From contig NZ_LR594659.1 in NCBI RefSeq assembly GCF_901827155.1, positions 1,054,001 to 1,118,000 of the forward strand: 64,000 nt of DNA. Reading direction: 5' to 3'. This DNA is from Variovorax sp. PBL-H6. GTDB taxonomy: Bacteria > Pseudomonadota > Gammaproteobacteria > Burkholderiales > Burkholderiaceae_C. The translations under genes and the position numbers were made by a program. This document shows, in pieces, positions 45,505 to 53,842 of this stretch. How positions within the stretch are numbered: position 1 is the stretch's first letter; every line of letters begins with the position of its first letter. The notes beneath the pieces are model-generated. The model had not been told where the DNA came from. It searched no databases and saw only the letters and a list, made by a program, of their open reading frames with translations.

Positions 45505-45685
45505 TTAGGGGATGCCGCCAGTTCACAACCAAACCCCTCGGGCCCCTCTCTTTTTTGGAGCGCTTCCGCGCCACCTCTAACGTGATCCTTCAGAGCATGT
45601 TTTTGAGCAAATGAAGTCTCGAAACACTCATTTCGTCGCCCTACAGTGGAGGCTCTTTCATTACCTCCACCCAACGGAATTCACC

Positions 45686-46303
45686 ATGAGCAACGCCGTC
45701 ATCGAAACCATCCTGAGCCGTAGTGCCGCCAAGTATTACGACCCTGCAGCGACCCTGAGCGACGATCAGATCCGCGACCTCGTGCGTATCGGTACTTCCG
45801 CGCCGACATCCTTTCATCTGCAGAACTGGCGATTCATTGCCGTGCGCACACCTGAGGCCAAGGCCCGGTTGCGCCCGATCGCCTGGGATCAGCCGGCGAT
45901 CACCGACGCAGCTGTCACGTTCATCGTCATTGGCCGGTTGGCCGATGCCAGCACCATCCCCGATCGGCTCGCGCCAGTGGTGGAGGCCGGCATCATGCCG
46001 GCGCGGTTCGTGCCGGAATGGGAGATGCCAGCTCGCGGGTTGTATGACGATCAACCCCAACGGCAACGAGACGAGGCGGTGCGCACTGCGACCTTTGGCA
46101 CCGCGGCAATGATCTACACAGCCCGCTCGCTGGGCTGGGGTTCGACGCCGATGATCGGTTTCGACGCAGAAGCTGTGCATCGCGAGTTCGACCTCGCCGA
46201 CGATGAAATCCCGGTGATGTTGCTGACCGTTGGGCCGGAGCGCATTGGCAACTGGCCTCAGAAGCCGCGCATGCCAGTGGCCGATGTACTGGACTTTGTT
46301 TGA
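45686..46303 (+). CDS. Nitroreductase family protein
   Basis: A 205-residue FMN-dependent nitroreductase-type enzyme. N-terminal SRSAAKYYDPAATLSDDQIRDLVRIGTSAPTSFHLQNWRFIAVRTPE contains the FMN phosphate-binding SxR and APTSFHLQNW motifs, and GWGSTPMIGFDAEAVHREF lies near the C-terminal FMN site. It reduces nitro or quinone compounds with NAD(P)H. It is followed by the AhpD-like gene 27 bp downstream, so the pair probably forms an operon. Confidence 0.9.
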   Translation: MSNAVIETILSRSAAKYYDPAATLSDDQIRDLVRIGTSAPTSFHLQNWRFIAVRTPEAKARLRPIAWDQPAITDAAVTFIVIGRLADASTIPDRLAPVVEAGIMPARFVPEWEMPARGLYDDQPQRQRDEAVRTATFGTAAMIYTARSLGWGSTPMIGFDAEAVHREFDLADDEIPVMLLTVGPERIGNWPQKPRMPVADVLDFV

Positions 46304-46330
46304 CCTCTGCTCAACCAACTGAGAAACACC

Positions 46331-46876
46331 ATGACCCGAACCAACGCTCTCAAGCCGGAACAAGTGCCGGCCGAATCCAAGTCGACTCTCGATGCGTTCA
46401 CCAGGAACATTGGATTCACCCCGAACATGATGGCCGCCTTCGCGCAGAGCCCGATCGCTTTCAATGCATGGGCCTCCCTGCTTGGCTCCTTGAGCAAGGC
46501 GCTCGATGTGAAGACCCGCGACAGCATCGGCCTGGCCGTCTCCGAAGTGAACGGCTGCGACTACTGCCTGGGGGTGCATAGCTTCACCGCCGAGCACATG
46601 GCCAAGATGCCGGCCGATGACATCATCCTCGCGCGAAAGGGCCACGCGAGCGATTCCAAACGGGACGCTGCCGTCCAGTTTGCGCGCCAAGTCATCGAGA
46701 GCCGAGGCAAGGTCGGTGATGCCGATGTGCAAGCCGTGCGCGACGCCGGCTACACGGAAGCGAACGTCATCGAGATCGTCGCGCTTGTGGCGATGTACTC
46801 GCTGACGAACTTCTTCAACAACGTGTTCGACCCAGAGAAGGACTTTCCTGCCGTTGCGCCGGCCGGATCGATCTGA
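46331..46876 (+). CDS. AhpD-like carboxymuconolactone decarboxylase family protein
   Basis: A 181-residue helical protein. SEVNGCDYCLGVHSFTAEHM carries the CxxC...H active-site motif of AhpD-type alkylhydroperoxidase-like proteins, with upstream LDVKTRDSIGLAV. Such proteins provide peroxidase or disulfide-reductase activity. It is co-directional with the nitroreductase gene. It is related to the frameshifted gene at 32176-32714 but clearly diverged. Confidence 0.9.
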   Translation: MTRTNALKPEQVPAESKSTLDAFTRNIGFTPNMMAAFAQSPIAFNAWASLLGSLSKALDVKTRDSIGLAVSEVNGCDYCLGVHSFTAEHMAKMPADDIILARKGHASDSKRDAAVQFARQVIESRGKVGDADVQAVRDAGYTEANVIEIVALVAMYSLTNFFNNVFDPEKDFPAVAPAGSI

Positions 46877-47104
46877 TCCTCTTCCCGCCGACAGCTCTCG
46901 AACCCATTGGGATCGCTCACATGCACACTCTCCATACTGATCGCGGTCCGCGCCGGGAATCACCTATGACCGCGAGGTCCTTGATGAGGTCGCGCGCAGA
47001 TGCGAAATTGACGATCGCTGTTGGTGAGGCGACTACGGGGATTGGCCGCAGGATCACCGACAAATCAGCGCCACCCGATGATCGTTGAGAGACCAACCCG
47101 AACT

Positions 47105-48193
47105 TCAACCGCTCCTCGGAGCGCTGCCTTCGGAATGATCGACACGGAAGGCATGAATGGGCTCGACTCTACCGCGCAGCGCCAGCGCACCAAGGTCCTG
47201 AATACGGATTTCGGACGGTGGAACAAGGCAGGCGAGCGCGTCTTCCGATGCGATGAACAAACATCCGATTTCGCGGGTCGCCTGCTCGAGCCGCCCGGTC
47301 GTGTTCATGACGTCGCCATGGAAGACGATCGCACGGCGCACCTGGCCGACCTCGCCGGCAATGACTTCGCCCAGATGCAGGGCCGCGCGCAACTCCGGTT
47401 GAACTCCAAAGCGTTGAACGAACCGGTTTGCGTCCGCGCTGAGCGCCGCGCGCATCGCGAAGAAGCAGCGCAACGCCCTCGCGTCGGCAACGCCGTCGGC
47501 CTCGACCCAGGTGATGACGATCTCGTCACCGACGTATTGGTAGATTTCGCCCCGACACATCTCGATCGGTTCGGCGACCGTAGAAAATACAGCGGCGAGG
47601 AAGCGGTGTGCCTCGAGCGGCCCGAGGCGCTCGGCGATCGCGGTGGAGCCCACCACGTCGACGAAAAGGAAGAAGCGTCGCTCGACGAAGGGCCGGCGAT
47701 ACTTTCCGAGCAAAAGGGCCATGAAAGTGCGGTAGCCAACGAGGCCGGCGGCCTGAAACATCATCACGATGACGGCAACTGGCACGAGCGACAGGAAAAC
47801 CGCAATCAGGCCGGTGCGCGCGTTATAGACGGTGACAACGCCTAACAAGCGCTCTCCCGGCTGTCCAGCGAGAACCAACCCTGCGATGGCGCCATAGACA
47901 AGCGTCTTCAGGGCAAACACCGCGACGAAGGGCAGTGCGTCGAGCCATCGCATTGAAACGCGAGGCAGCAGGAAAAGCTCGATGCCGGCGATCCATGCAG
48001 CCGTGAGCAAGGCGTCAACGACACCAATCGGGATAGAGATCAGTGCTGAACGCAGTAGCGCGCGAACGCCCGGTCCGGCAATGGCGGCGCCGTAGACTGC
48101 CCCGACGCCAACACCAATGACCGCGGCCATGCGCAAGATGCGCATGAAGCGCCGCAGCCGCTCTCGCGTGACGGCAGAAAGCGTGTCGACCAT
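47105..48193 (-). CDS. Membrane-bound class III adenylate/guanylate cyclase
   Basis: A 362-residue protein with five to six N-terminal transmembrane helices (about 20-180) and a C-terminal cyclase homology domain (RRFFLFVDVVGSTAIAERLG metal site, EIYQYVGDEIVITW). The DVVGST and VGDEI motifs carry the two metal-binding Asp residues, so the enzyme may be active; the lysine/Asp purine-specificity residues cannot be assigned with confidence. The topology resembles bacterial cyclases regulated by membrane signals. No partner gene adjacent. Confidence 0.85.
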   Translation of the reverse strand: MVDTLSAVTRERLRRFMRILRMAAVIGVGVGAVYGAAIAGPGVRALLRSALISIPIGVVDALLTAAWIAGIELFLLPRVSMRWLDALPFVAVFALKTLVYGAIAGLVLAGQPGERLLGVVTVYNARTGLIAVFLSLVPVAVIVMMFQAAGLVGYRTFMALLLGKYRRPFVERRFFLFVDVVGSTAIAERLGPLEAHRFLAAVFSTVAEPIEMCRGEIYQYVGDEIVITWVEADGVADARALRCFFAMRAALSADANRFVQRFGVQPELRAALHLGEVIAGEVGQVRRAIVFHGDVMNTTGRLEQATREIGCLFIASEDALACLVPPSEIRIQDLGALALRGRVEPIHAFRVDHSEGSAPRSG

Positions 48194-48239
48194 TTGCGGT
48201 CGAGTTTAAGCGCGCCGCCGCGGACGCTTGCCTCAAGTC

Positions 48240-48362
48240 ACGCAGGAGCACCTGCCTGTAGACATGATCCTGTACATCGCCCGCAGCGAAAACGCCGGGC
48301 ACGCTGTCATCGTGGAATAGCCACCTGTGCCGGAATGGGTCTTTATGTACCCGTCGCCATTG
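48240..48362 (-). pseudogene. trxB: Thioredoxin-reductase C-terminal remnant
   Basis: The 218-bp gap upstream of the cyclase gene contains pieces of TrxB on the minus strand. DGYIKTHSGTG and SVPGVFAAGDVQDHVYRQ match the adjacent conserved stretch near the TrxB C-terminus but lie in different frames. The rest of the gene is absent. It is a decayed fragment, consistent with other deletions in this region. Confidence 0.55.
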
Positions 48363-48411
48363 TGTCGGCACTTCGGCTTCGATCCGCGAACTGCGCCTGG
48401 TCGGCGGGACT

Positions 48412-49395
48412 TCAGTCCAGGCTGATCCTGGCCTTTTGCGTGACCTCACGCCACCGCGCGAGATCCGCCTCGAGTTCCGCCTGGAAGTGCGCAGGCGTGA
48501 CGAACACCGGTTCAACGCCGCGTTCCGTCATGGCCTGGCGTGCCTGGGGTGTGCTGCCACTGCTGCGCAGCGCTTCGTAGAGGCGGTTCGTCAGCTCTGG
48601 GCTCAGCTTCGCCGGTGCGAGCACGCCGAACCAGGTGCTGGCGTTGAAGCCGGCCACGCCCGATTCCCGCATGGTCGGGATCTCGGGCGCGGCGCCCGCG
48701 CGCTCTGCGCTCGTCACGGCCAGCGCCCGCAACTGGCTGTTGCGAATGAAGGGCAGGGACGAAGGCAGCGTGTCGAAGTAGGCGCCGATGTGGCCGCCCA
48801 GCAGGTCCGCAATGACCTGGCTGCTGCCCTTGTAGGGAATGTGCTGCAGCCGGGTCGCGCCTGTCGACTGCATGAAGAGTTCCGCCGTCATGTGCGTGAT
48901 GTTGCCCGTGCCCGCGGATCCGTAGGTGAGAGGCTTGTCGCCGGTGTTCACGTGGGCGAGGAATTCGCCCACCGTCTTGGCCGGCATCTTCGGATTGACG
49001 ACCAGCACCAGCGGCGTGGAGCCCACCATCGTGATCGGCGTGAAATCGCGCAGCGCGTCGTACGGCAGCTTGGACGTAAGCGCGGGGCTGATCGACTGGC
49101 TGGCAGTCGCTCCCAGCAGCAGCGTGTAGCCATCGGCCGGACTGCGCGCGACGTCGGCGGCGGCGATCGTGCCGTTGGCACCGGGCCGGTTTTCGACGAC
49201 GACACTGCCGCCGAGGGCCTGCCCCAGGTTCTGCGCTACCTGACGCGCGACGAAGTCGGCGCCTCCACCGGCCGGGAAGCCCACGATCAGGCGGATCGGG
49301 CGCTCTGGGAACCCCGCCGCATGGGCCGCGGCCGCGGCCACGAGCAGCAGGCAGGTGACCAACGCCTTTCGCCGGCCCGGAACTGAGTTGCGCAT
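48412..49395 (-). CDS. Bug-family periplasmic solute-binding protein (first)
   Basis: A standard 327-residue Bug/TctC-type receptor. The signal peptide ends LLLVAAAAAHAAG and is followed by FPERPIRLIVGFPAGGGADFVARQVAQNLGQALGGSVVVENRPGANGTIAA, the family's ligand-binding start. Bug receptors bind carboxylates and often work with TctAB transporters or as sensors; no TctAB genes are in the window. It is downstream of the CoA-transferase gene on the same strand, as part of the divergent left arm of the catabolic locus. Confidence 0.93.
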   Translation of the reverse strand: MRNSVPGRRKALVTCLLLVAAAAAHAAGFPERPIRLIVGFPAGGGADFVARQVAQNLGQALGGSVVVENRPGANGTIAAADVARSPADGYTLLLGATASQSISPALTSKLPYDALRDFTPITMVGSTPLVLVVNPKMPAKTVGEFLAHVNTGDKPLTYGSAGTGNITHMTAELFMQSTGATRLQHIPYKGSSQVIADLLGGHIGAYFDTLPSSLPFIRNSQLRALAVTSAERAGAAPEIPTMRESGVAGFNASTWFGVLAPAKLSPELTNRLYEALRSSGSTPQARQAMTERGVEPVFVTPAHFQAELEADLARWREVTQKARISLD

Positions 49396-49433
49396 GTTTG
49401 TCTCCTTGCAGTTGATTCGGCGCCGGCGTGCGC

Positions 49434-49541
49434 TCATTCCGGGCGGACGATGTCTTCGTTCGGCGCAGGCCGGTCGAGATGCGGCCACAGCTGCGCGAGC
49501 CGGCGGTGGTGGATCTCCTTGCGTTCGATGTGATCGGTCAT
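49434..49541 (-). CDS. Small hypothetical peptide, doubtful
   Basis: A 35-codon frame (MTDHIERKEIHHRRLAQLW to NEDIVRPE) lying between the CoA-transferase stop and the Bug-receptor start, with a GGAG sequence upstream. No family recognised. It could be a fragment, a leader peptide or spurious. Confidence 0.3.
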   Translation of the reverse strand: MTDHIERKEIHHRRLAQLWPHLDRPAPNEDIVRPE

Positions 49542-49563
49542 CGCCAGCTCCGGCGTTGTCGGC

Positions 49564-50793
49564 TCACGCGACCTCGCGCACTGGTGCCCAGGCGAAATTT
49601 CCCGGCTTTGTGGTGGCGACGGCCCCCGCCATGACCAGCGCCTCGCATTCGCGCGGCGACACTCCGGCCGTCTGGAGCACTTCCAGCGTGTGTTCGCCGA
49701 GGTCCGCCGGCGGAAGGGTCTGCACACCTTCTCGCGAGGCATCGAGTGCGGGGAACTCGGGCACCTCGAAGGCCAGGCCGCGAAAGCGCACGTCCCGCAG
49801 CTTGCCGGGCTGATGGGCCTGCGGCGCTTCGAGCACGCGCTCCAGCGGAAGCACCTCGGTGAAGCCCATGCCGGCGGCCCGCAGGCGCGCCGCGGCGTCG
49901 TCGAAACGATGGGCCGCGATGGCTGCCTTCACAAGGCTTTCGCACTGCTCGCGTGCCTTCTTGCGCTGGCGCAGGGTGGCGAGCGATGCGTCGTTCGCCT
50001 GCGGCAACTGCATCGCTTGGCAGAACTTCAGCCAATGGCCGTCGTTGAGCATCAGCAGGTATATCCAGCGCTCGTCGGACGTGAGGTAGGCGCCATAGCC
50101 CGGCATGCTGAATTCGCCGTGCGGCTCACGCTCGGCGCGGCCCAGCAACTGCGTCTTCAGCTGCACGCCCACGAGGTCGCGCGACGCGACGTGCAGGCCG
50201 GTCTCATAAAGGCCGACCTCCACCGGCCGGGCGGGGCGGCCCGCCTGGGCCTGAAGCATCGACACGAGGATGCCGATCACCGCGTACGCGCCCGCGAACT
50301 GGTCGTGGTAGGAGGGCCCGAGGCGGCTCGGCCGTCCATTGATGCGGTTGGCCTCCATCACGCCCGTCGAGGCTTCGGCCACCGGGTTCGAGGCGAGGTC
50401 GTCGGCCTGCGGTCCGGCGGCGTAGCCGCGAATGTGGCAGTAGATGAGGCGGGGGTTGACGGCCTCGCATTCCTCGCGCGTCAGCCTGAGCTTGCGTGCC
50501 GCCTTCGGCGCCAGGTTGTGGACAAGGGCGTCGGCCGTGGCGAGCAGCTTGCAAAAGGCCGCGTGGCCGTCCGGCCTGGACAGATCGATGCACACGCTCT
50601 TCTTGCCGTGGCTGTACGCGATGAAGGTGCCGCTCGGGCCACCGCGCACCAGGCTTCGGGTGGGGTCGCCGGCGGGGGACTCCACCTTGATCACTTCCGC
50701 GCCGAGCTGCGAAAGGATGTGAGTCGCGAAAGGGGCGGCCAGCATGGTTCCCAGTTCGATCACGCGGCGGCCCGCCAGGGGAGCTTGGTCCAT
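49564..50793 (-). CDS. Class III (CaiB/BaiF) CoA-transferase A
   Basis: A 409-residue formyl-CoA-transferase-family enzyme that moves CoA between carboxylates. The start is PLAGRRVIELGTMLAAPFATHILSQLGAEVIKVESPAGDPTR. The conserved catalytic Asp position is occupied (YHDQFAGAYAVIGIL, D164). Its promoter region carries a perfect AGAATGCATTCT palindrome, and it is divergent from the ABC importer operon, suggesting that it activates the imported acid. Confidence 0.92.
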   Translation of the reverse strand: MDQAPLAGRRVIELGTMLAAPFATHILSQLGAEVIKVESPAGDPTRSLVRGGPSGTFIAYSHGKKSVCIDLSRPDGHAAFCKLLATADALVHNLAPKAARKLRLTREECEAVNPRLIYCHIRGYAAGPQADDLASNPVAEASTGVMEANRINGRPSRLGPSYHDQFAGAYAVIGILVSMLQAQAGRPARPVEVGLYETGLHVASRDLVGVQLKTQLLGRAEREPHGEFSMPGYGAYLTSDERWIYLLMLNDGHWLKFCQAMQLPQANDASLATLRQRKKAREQCESLVKAAIAAHRFDDAAARLRAAGMGFTEVLPLERVLEAPQAHQPGKLRDVRFRGLAFEVPEFPALDASREGVQTLPPADLGEHTLEVLQTAGVSPRECEALVMAGAVATTKPGNFAWAPVREVA

Positions 50794-50812
50794 TTCAGGT
50801 CTCTTCCTTAAA

Positions 50813-50824
50813 AGAATGCATTCT
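50813..50824. promoter_or_regulatory. AGAATGCATTCT palindrome, operator 1
   Basis: A perfect 12-bp palindrome 20 bp upstream of the CoA-transferase A start. Near-copies occur at 50901-50912 and 60355-60366, each upstream of a unit of the same locus. Confidence 0.6.
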
Positions 50825-50900
50825 ATATTGCAGGATAAGGCCAGCTCTACCAGGTTTACTGGGGGAAAACCCGGTTCAAGGCGGTGCGATAGCTCATATA

Positions 50901-50912
50901 CAATGCATTCTT
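50901..50912. promoter_or_regulatory. AGAATGCATTCT-like site, operator 2
   Basis: ACAATGCATTCT matches operator 1 at 11 of 12 positions and lies 55 bp upstream of the binding-protein gene at 50967, on the importer side of the divergent region. Confidence 0.55.
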
Positions 50913-50966
50913 AGGGGCGGCAATGTCCCGCCAACGCGAGCCCTCCAACCTTTCCGGAGACAAGAC

Positions 50967-52178
50967 ATGCGCAGAAGGACTTTTCTCTCCAGCAGTGCCG
51001 TTGCAGCCTCAGTGGCCCTGCCGGGCTGGGCGCAGGCGCAGCCGGCGTCGCCCGGCATCGATGCAGCGAGCAAGACCGTCACCGTGGGCGCGTTTACGCC
51101 CATTTCGGGACCGGTGCCCTTCTATACGATCCTCACGCACGCGGCGGAGTCCTGCTTCAAATGGGCCAACGAGACCAACGCGCTCAATGGCTGGAAGATC
51201 AATTTCGTCACCTACGACGACGGCTACGAGCCGGCCCGCAGCGTGGCCGTCACGCGGCGCCTGGTGGAAGAGAACAAGATCTTCGCGCTTACGGCCGCCA
51301 CGGGCACCGCGCAGTCGGTGGCCGTCATCCCCTATGCGAAGGAAATCGGTCTCCCCATGATCGGCCCGATCGGCGGCGCCTCGGCGCTGTTCTCGGAGCG
51401 GCTGGTGTTCCCACTCCTGCCCGACTATGGCTGGTCGGCCGCCGCGAACCTCGACTACGCCTGGACCGACCTCAAGGCCAGCCGCGTCGCGTTGCTCTGG
51501 GAAAACGACGAACTCGGCCGCTCGGCCAAGCGCGGGCTCGACCTGCACATGGCCTCGAGCAAGAAGGAGCCGGCGGAGTCGATTCCCTTCGAAGTGCGCA
51601 ACACGGACTTCACGCCGCACGTGCGCCGCCTGGCCAACGCGAAGGCGGAGGTGGTGATCCTGTTCGGCTCCAACGCCAACCTGGCCGCGGCGCTCAAGGC
51701 CGCGGAGCGCATCGGCTACGAGGCCAAGTGGATGGCGCCGTTCTTCACCGCTGACCCGACCACGCGCAAGCTTGCCGGACCCCTCCTCGACGGTGTGTAC
51801 TTCTCGTCGTGGCTCTTGCCTGTGACCTCGGACGACGTGGACGTGAAGGCCTACCGCGACAACGTCGGCAAGCTCTACCCCAATGACCCGATCGGCGTCT
51901 TCGGCCTCAACGGCTGGAGCAACGGCGCGCTGTTCGTGAAAGGCTTCCAGATGCTCCTGGCCAGCGGCAAGCCGTTGACGCGCGAAAACCTGGTGGCCGT
52001 GATGGAGACCATGACCAACCAGAACATCGGTGGCGCCAGAGGCGTGAGCTTCAAGGCCGGTGACCACCGGGGCGCGCGGGCCGAGGGGATCATCCAGGCG
52101 CAGGCGAACGGCAGCTTCAAGCTGGTACGTGAGTTCCACCCGTACCCGGCCGAAGTGTTCGACGCCAAGCTCGCATGA
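50967..52178 (+). CDS. ABC transporter substrate-binding protein (branched-chain type)
   Basis: A 403-residue periplasmic receptor of the Leu/Ile/Val-binding (Peripla_BP_6) family. It has a Tat-like signal (MRRRTFLSSSAVAASVALPGWAQA) and the two-lobed ligand fold: TVGAFTPISGPVPFYTILTHAAESCFKWAN, YDDGYEPARSVAVTRRLVEENKIFALTAATGTAQS, GPIGGASALFSERLVFPLLPDYGWSAAANL. The ligand is probably a carboxylate or aromatic acid rather than an amino acid, judging by the neighbouring CoA-transferases. It is the first gene of a long rightward operon. Confidence 0.93.
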   Translation: MRRRTFLSSSAVAASVALPGWAQAQPASPGIDAASKTVTVGAFTPISGPVPFYTILTHAAESCFKWANETNALNGWKINFVTYDDGYEPARSVAVTRRLVEENKIFALTAATGTAQSVAVIPYAKEIGLPMIGPIGGASALFSERLVFPLLPDYGWSAAANLDYAWTDLKASRVALLWENDELGRSAKRGLDLHMASSKKEPAESIPFEVRNTDFTPHVRRLANAKAEVVILFGSNANLAAALKAAERIGYEAKWMAPFFTADPTTRKLAGPLLDGVYFSSWLLPVTSDDVDVKAYRDNVGKLYPNDPIGVFGLNGWSNGALFVKGFQMLLASGKPLTRENLVAVMETMTNQNIGGARGVSFKAGDHRGARAEGIIQAQANGSFKLVREFHPYPAEVFDAKLA

Positions 52179-52191
52179 GAGGACGTACCGC

Positions 52192-53031
52192 ATGAGCAAC
52201 GCCTACGACGCCTGGATCGGCCGCGAGGAAGAGCGCAGCGAACGCGTGCTGGCCAAGGCGGCGCAGGCCATGGCGGCCACGCTCGACCTGGATGCCGCGC
52301 CTGCGGCGGGCGAGCCGCTGCCGCCCGGGTGGCAGTGGATGTTCTTCAATCCCGCCGTGGCGCGCAGCGGGCTCGGCCCTGACGGTCACCCGAAGCGAGG
52401 AGGCTTCCTGCCGCCGATCGAGTTGCCGCGCCGCATGTGGGCCGGCAGCCGTCTGCGCTATCTCGCGGACCTGCCGGTGGATGCCCAGGCGACGCGCCGC
52501 AGCCGAATCCTCAAGGTCGAGAACAAGACGGGCAAGCGCGGCGCGCTGTGGTTCGTGACCGTGGAGCACACCACCACCTGTGCGGGCCAGACCTGCATTG
52601 TCGAAGAGCAGGACATCGTCTACCGCGAAGCGACACCACCCGCGACACCGGCAGCCACACCGCAGCCGCACGACGGCGTCGCGCAGTGGGGCCGCGAGGT
52701 CGTCCCCGATACGACCTTGCTCTTCCGCTACTCGGCGCTGACCTTCAACGGCCACCGCATCCACTACGACCAGGCCTATGCGCGCGACGAAGAGGGCTAT
52801 GCCGATCTCGTGGTGCACGGCCCGCTCACCGCCACGCTGCTGCAGCAGCTTGCGCTGGCGCAAGGCGGCGGGCGCCCGCTGGGGCGTTTCGAGTTCCGCG
52901 GCGTCAGCCCGCTGTTCGTCGGTCGCGCCTTCAAGCTCGAAGGCCGCGAGGCCGAGGACGGCACGCTCGCGCTGTGGGCGCGTGGTCCCGCCGGCGAACT
53001 GGCGATGTCCGCCACCGCCGCGTTCCGATGA
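52192..53031 (+). CDS. MaoC/FAS1-like hydratase, mesaconyl-C4-CoA hydratase type
   Basis: A 279-residue hot-dog-fold protein with two modules. N-terminal PLPPGWQWMFFNPAVARSGLGPDGHPKRGGFLPPIELPRRMWAGSRLRYL and C-terminal DTTLLFRYSALTFNGHRIHYDQAYARDEEGYADLVVHGPLTATLLQQLAL resemble the HTD2/mesaconyl-C4-CoA hydratase group, with the RYSALTFNxHRIHYD catalytic helix. It probably hydrates an enoyl-CoA produced by the CoA-transferases. Start at ATG 52192, 13 bp after the previous stop. Confidence 0.87.
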   Translation: MSNAYDAWIGREEERSERVLAKAAQAMAATLDLDAAPAAGEPLPPGWQWMFFNPAVARSGLGPDGHPKRGGFLPPIELPRRMWAGSRLRYLADLPVDAQATRRSRILKVENKTGKRGALWFVTVEHTTTCAGQTCIVEEQDIVYREATPPATPAATPQPHDGVAQWGREVVPDTTLLFRYSALTFNGHRIHYDQAYARDEEGYADLVVHGPLTATLLQQLALAQGGGRPLGRFEFRGVSPLFVGRAFKLEGREAEDGTLALWARGPAGELAMSATAAFR

Positions 53032-53080
53032 ACCATCGATCCGAACAGAGACCAATTCACATCGCAAGGAGACGAACAAC

Positions 53081-53827
53081 ATGGCACAACATCTGAGCGG
53101 CCCCGCGAACCTCGAAGGCCAGGTTGCCCTGATCACGGGCGGCGCAGGCGGCATGGGCCGCGCGATCGCCAAGGCCTTCCATGCGGCGGGCGCGCGCGTG
53201 GTTGCCACCGACCGCGCGGCGCACGAGGACATCGGCCCGGGCATCCAGTACCGCGCGTACGACGTCACCTCGCGCTCGGAAACCGACAAGGTCATCGATG
53301 CGGTGCTCGCGGAGCACGGCAGGGTCGACATCCTCGTGCTGTGCGCCGGCATCATCGCGCGCACGCCGCTGGGCGACAGCACGGACGACGAGTGGGACGC
53401 CATCATGTCGGTCAACGTGCGTGGCGTGGTCAATCCCGCGCGCAAGCTCTTTCCGCTGATGTGCGAGCGCGGCTTCGGGAAGATCCTGGCGGCCGGTTCG
53501 ATTGCCGCGAAGAACGGCGGCGTGGCTTCGGGGCCCGCCTACGTGGCGTCCAAGGCCGCGGTGCACGGGATGATGCGCTGGATCGCCAAGGCCGGCGCCC
53601 CGCACGGCGTCTATGCCAACACCCTGGCGCCCGGACCGGTCGAGACCGCCATGTGGGCCAACGTCACCGGCGGCACCGCGGCACCCTCGGCAAATACCAC
53701 GGTGCCGCTTGGCCGCTACGGCAACGCCGACGACATCGCGCAGGCGGCGCTCTTCCTGTGCTCGCCGGCTTCCAACTGGATCACGGGCACGTCGCTGGAC
53801 ATCAGCGGCGGCATGTGGATGAACTGA
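53081..53827 (+). CDS. SDR family dehydrogenase of the catabolic locus
   Basis: A 248-residue classical SDR with ALITGGAGGMGRAIA (glycine motif), LVLCAGI in place of NNAG, N112, S140, Y154, K158, and the C-terminal SNWITGTSLDISGGMW. The acidic residue in VVATDR after beta-2 favours NAD. It probably oxidises the 3-hydroxyacyl-CoA or hydroxy acid formed by the hydratase. Part of the operon; a GGAG site precedes ATG 53081. Confidence 0.92.
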   Translation: MAQHLSGPANLEGQVALITGGAGGMGRAIAKAFHAAGARVVATDRAAHEDIGPGIQYRAYDVTSRSETDKVIDAVLAEHGRVDILVLCAGIIARTPLGDSTDDEWDAIMSVNVRGVVNPARKLFPLMCERGFGKILAAGSIAAKNGGVASGPAYVASKAAVHGMMRWIAKAGAPHGVYANTLAPGPVETAMWANVTGGTAAPSANTTVPLGRYGNADDIAQAALFLCSPASNWITGTSLDISGGMWMN

Positions 53828-53842
53828 GGCGAAGGAAGCGCA

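Noticed and set aside
45366..45614. 82-codon frame before the nitroreductase gene
   Set aside because: Overlaps the tandem stem-loops, has no ribosome site or motif; treated as non-coding structure.
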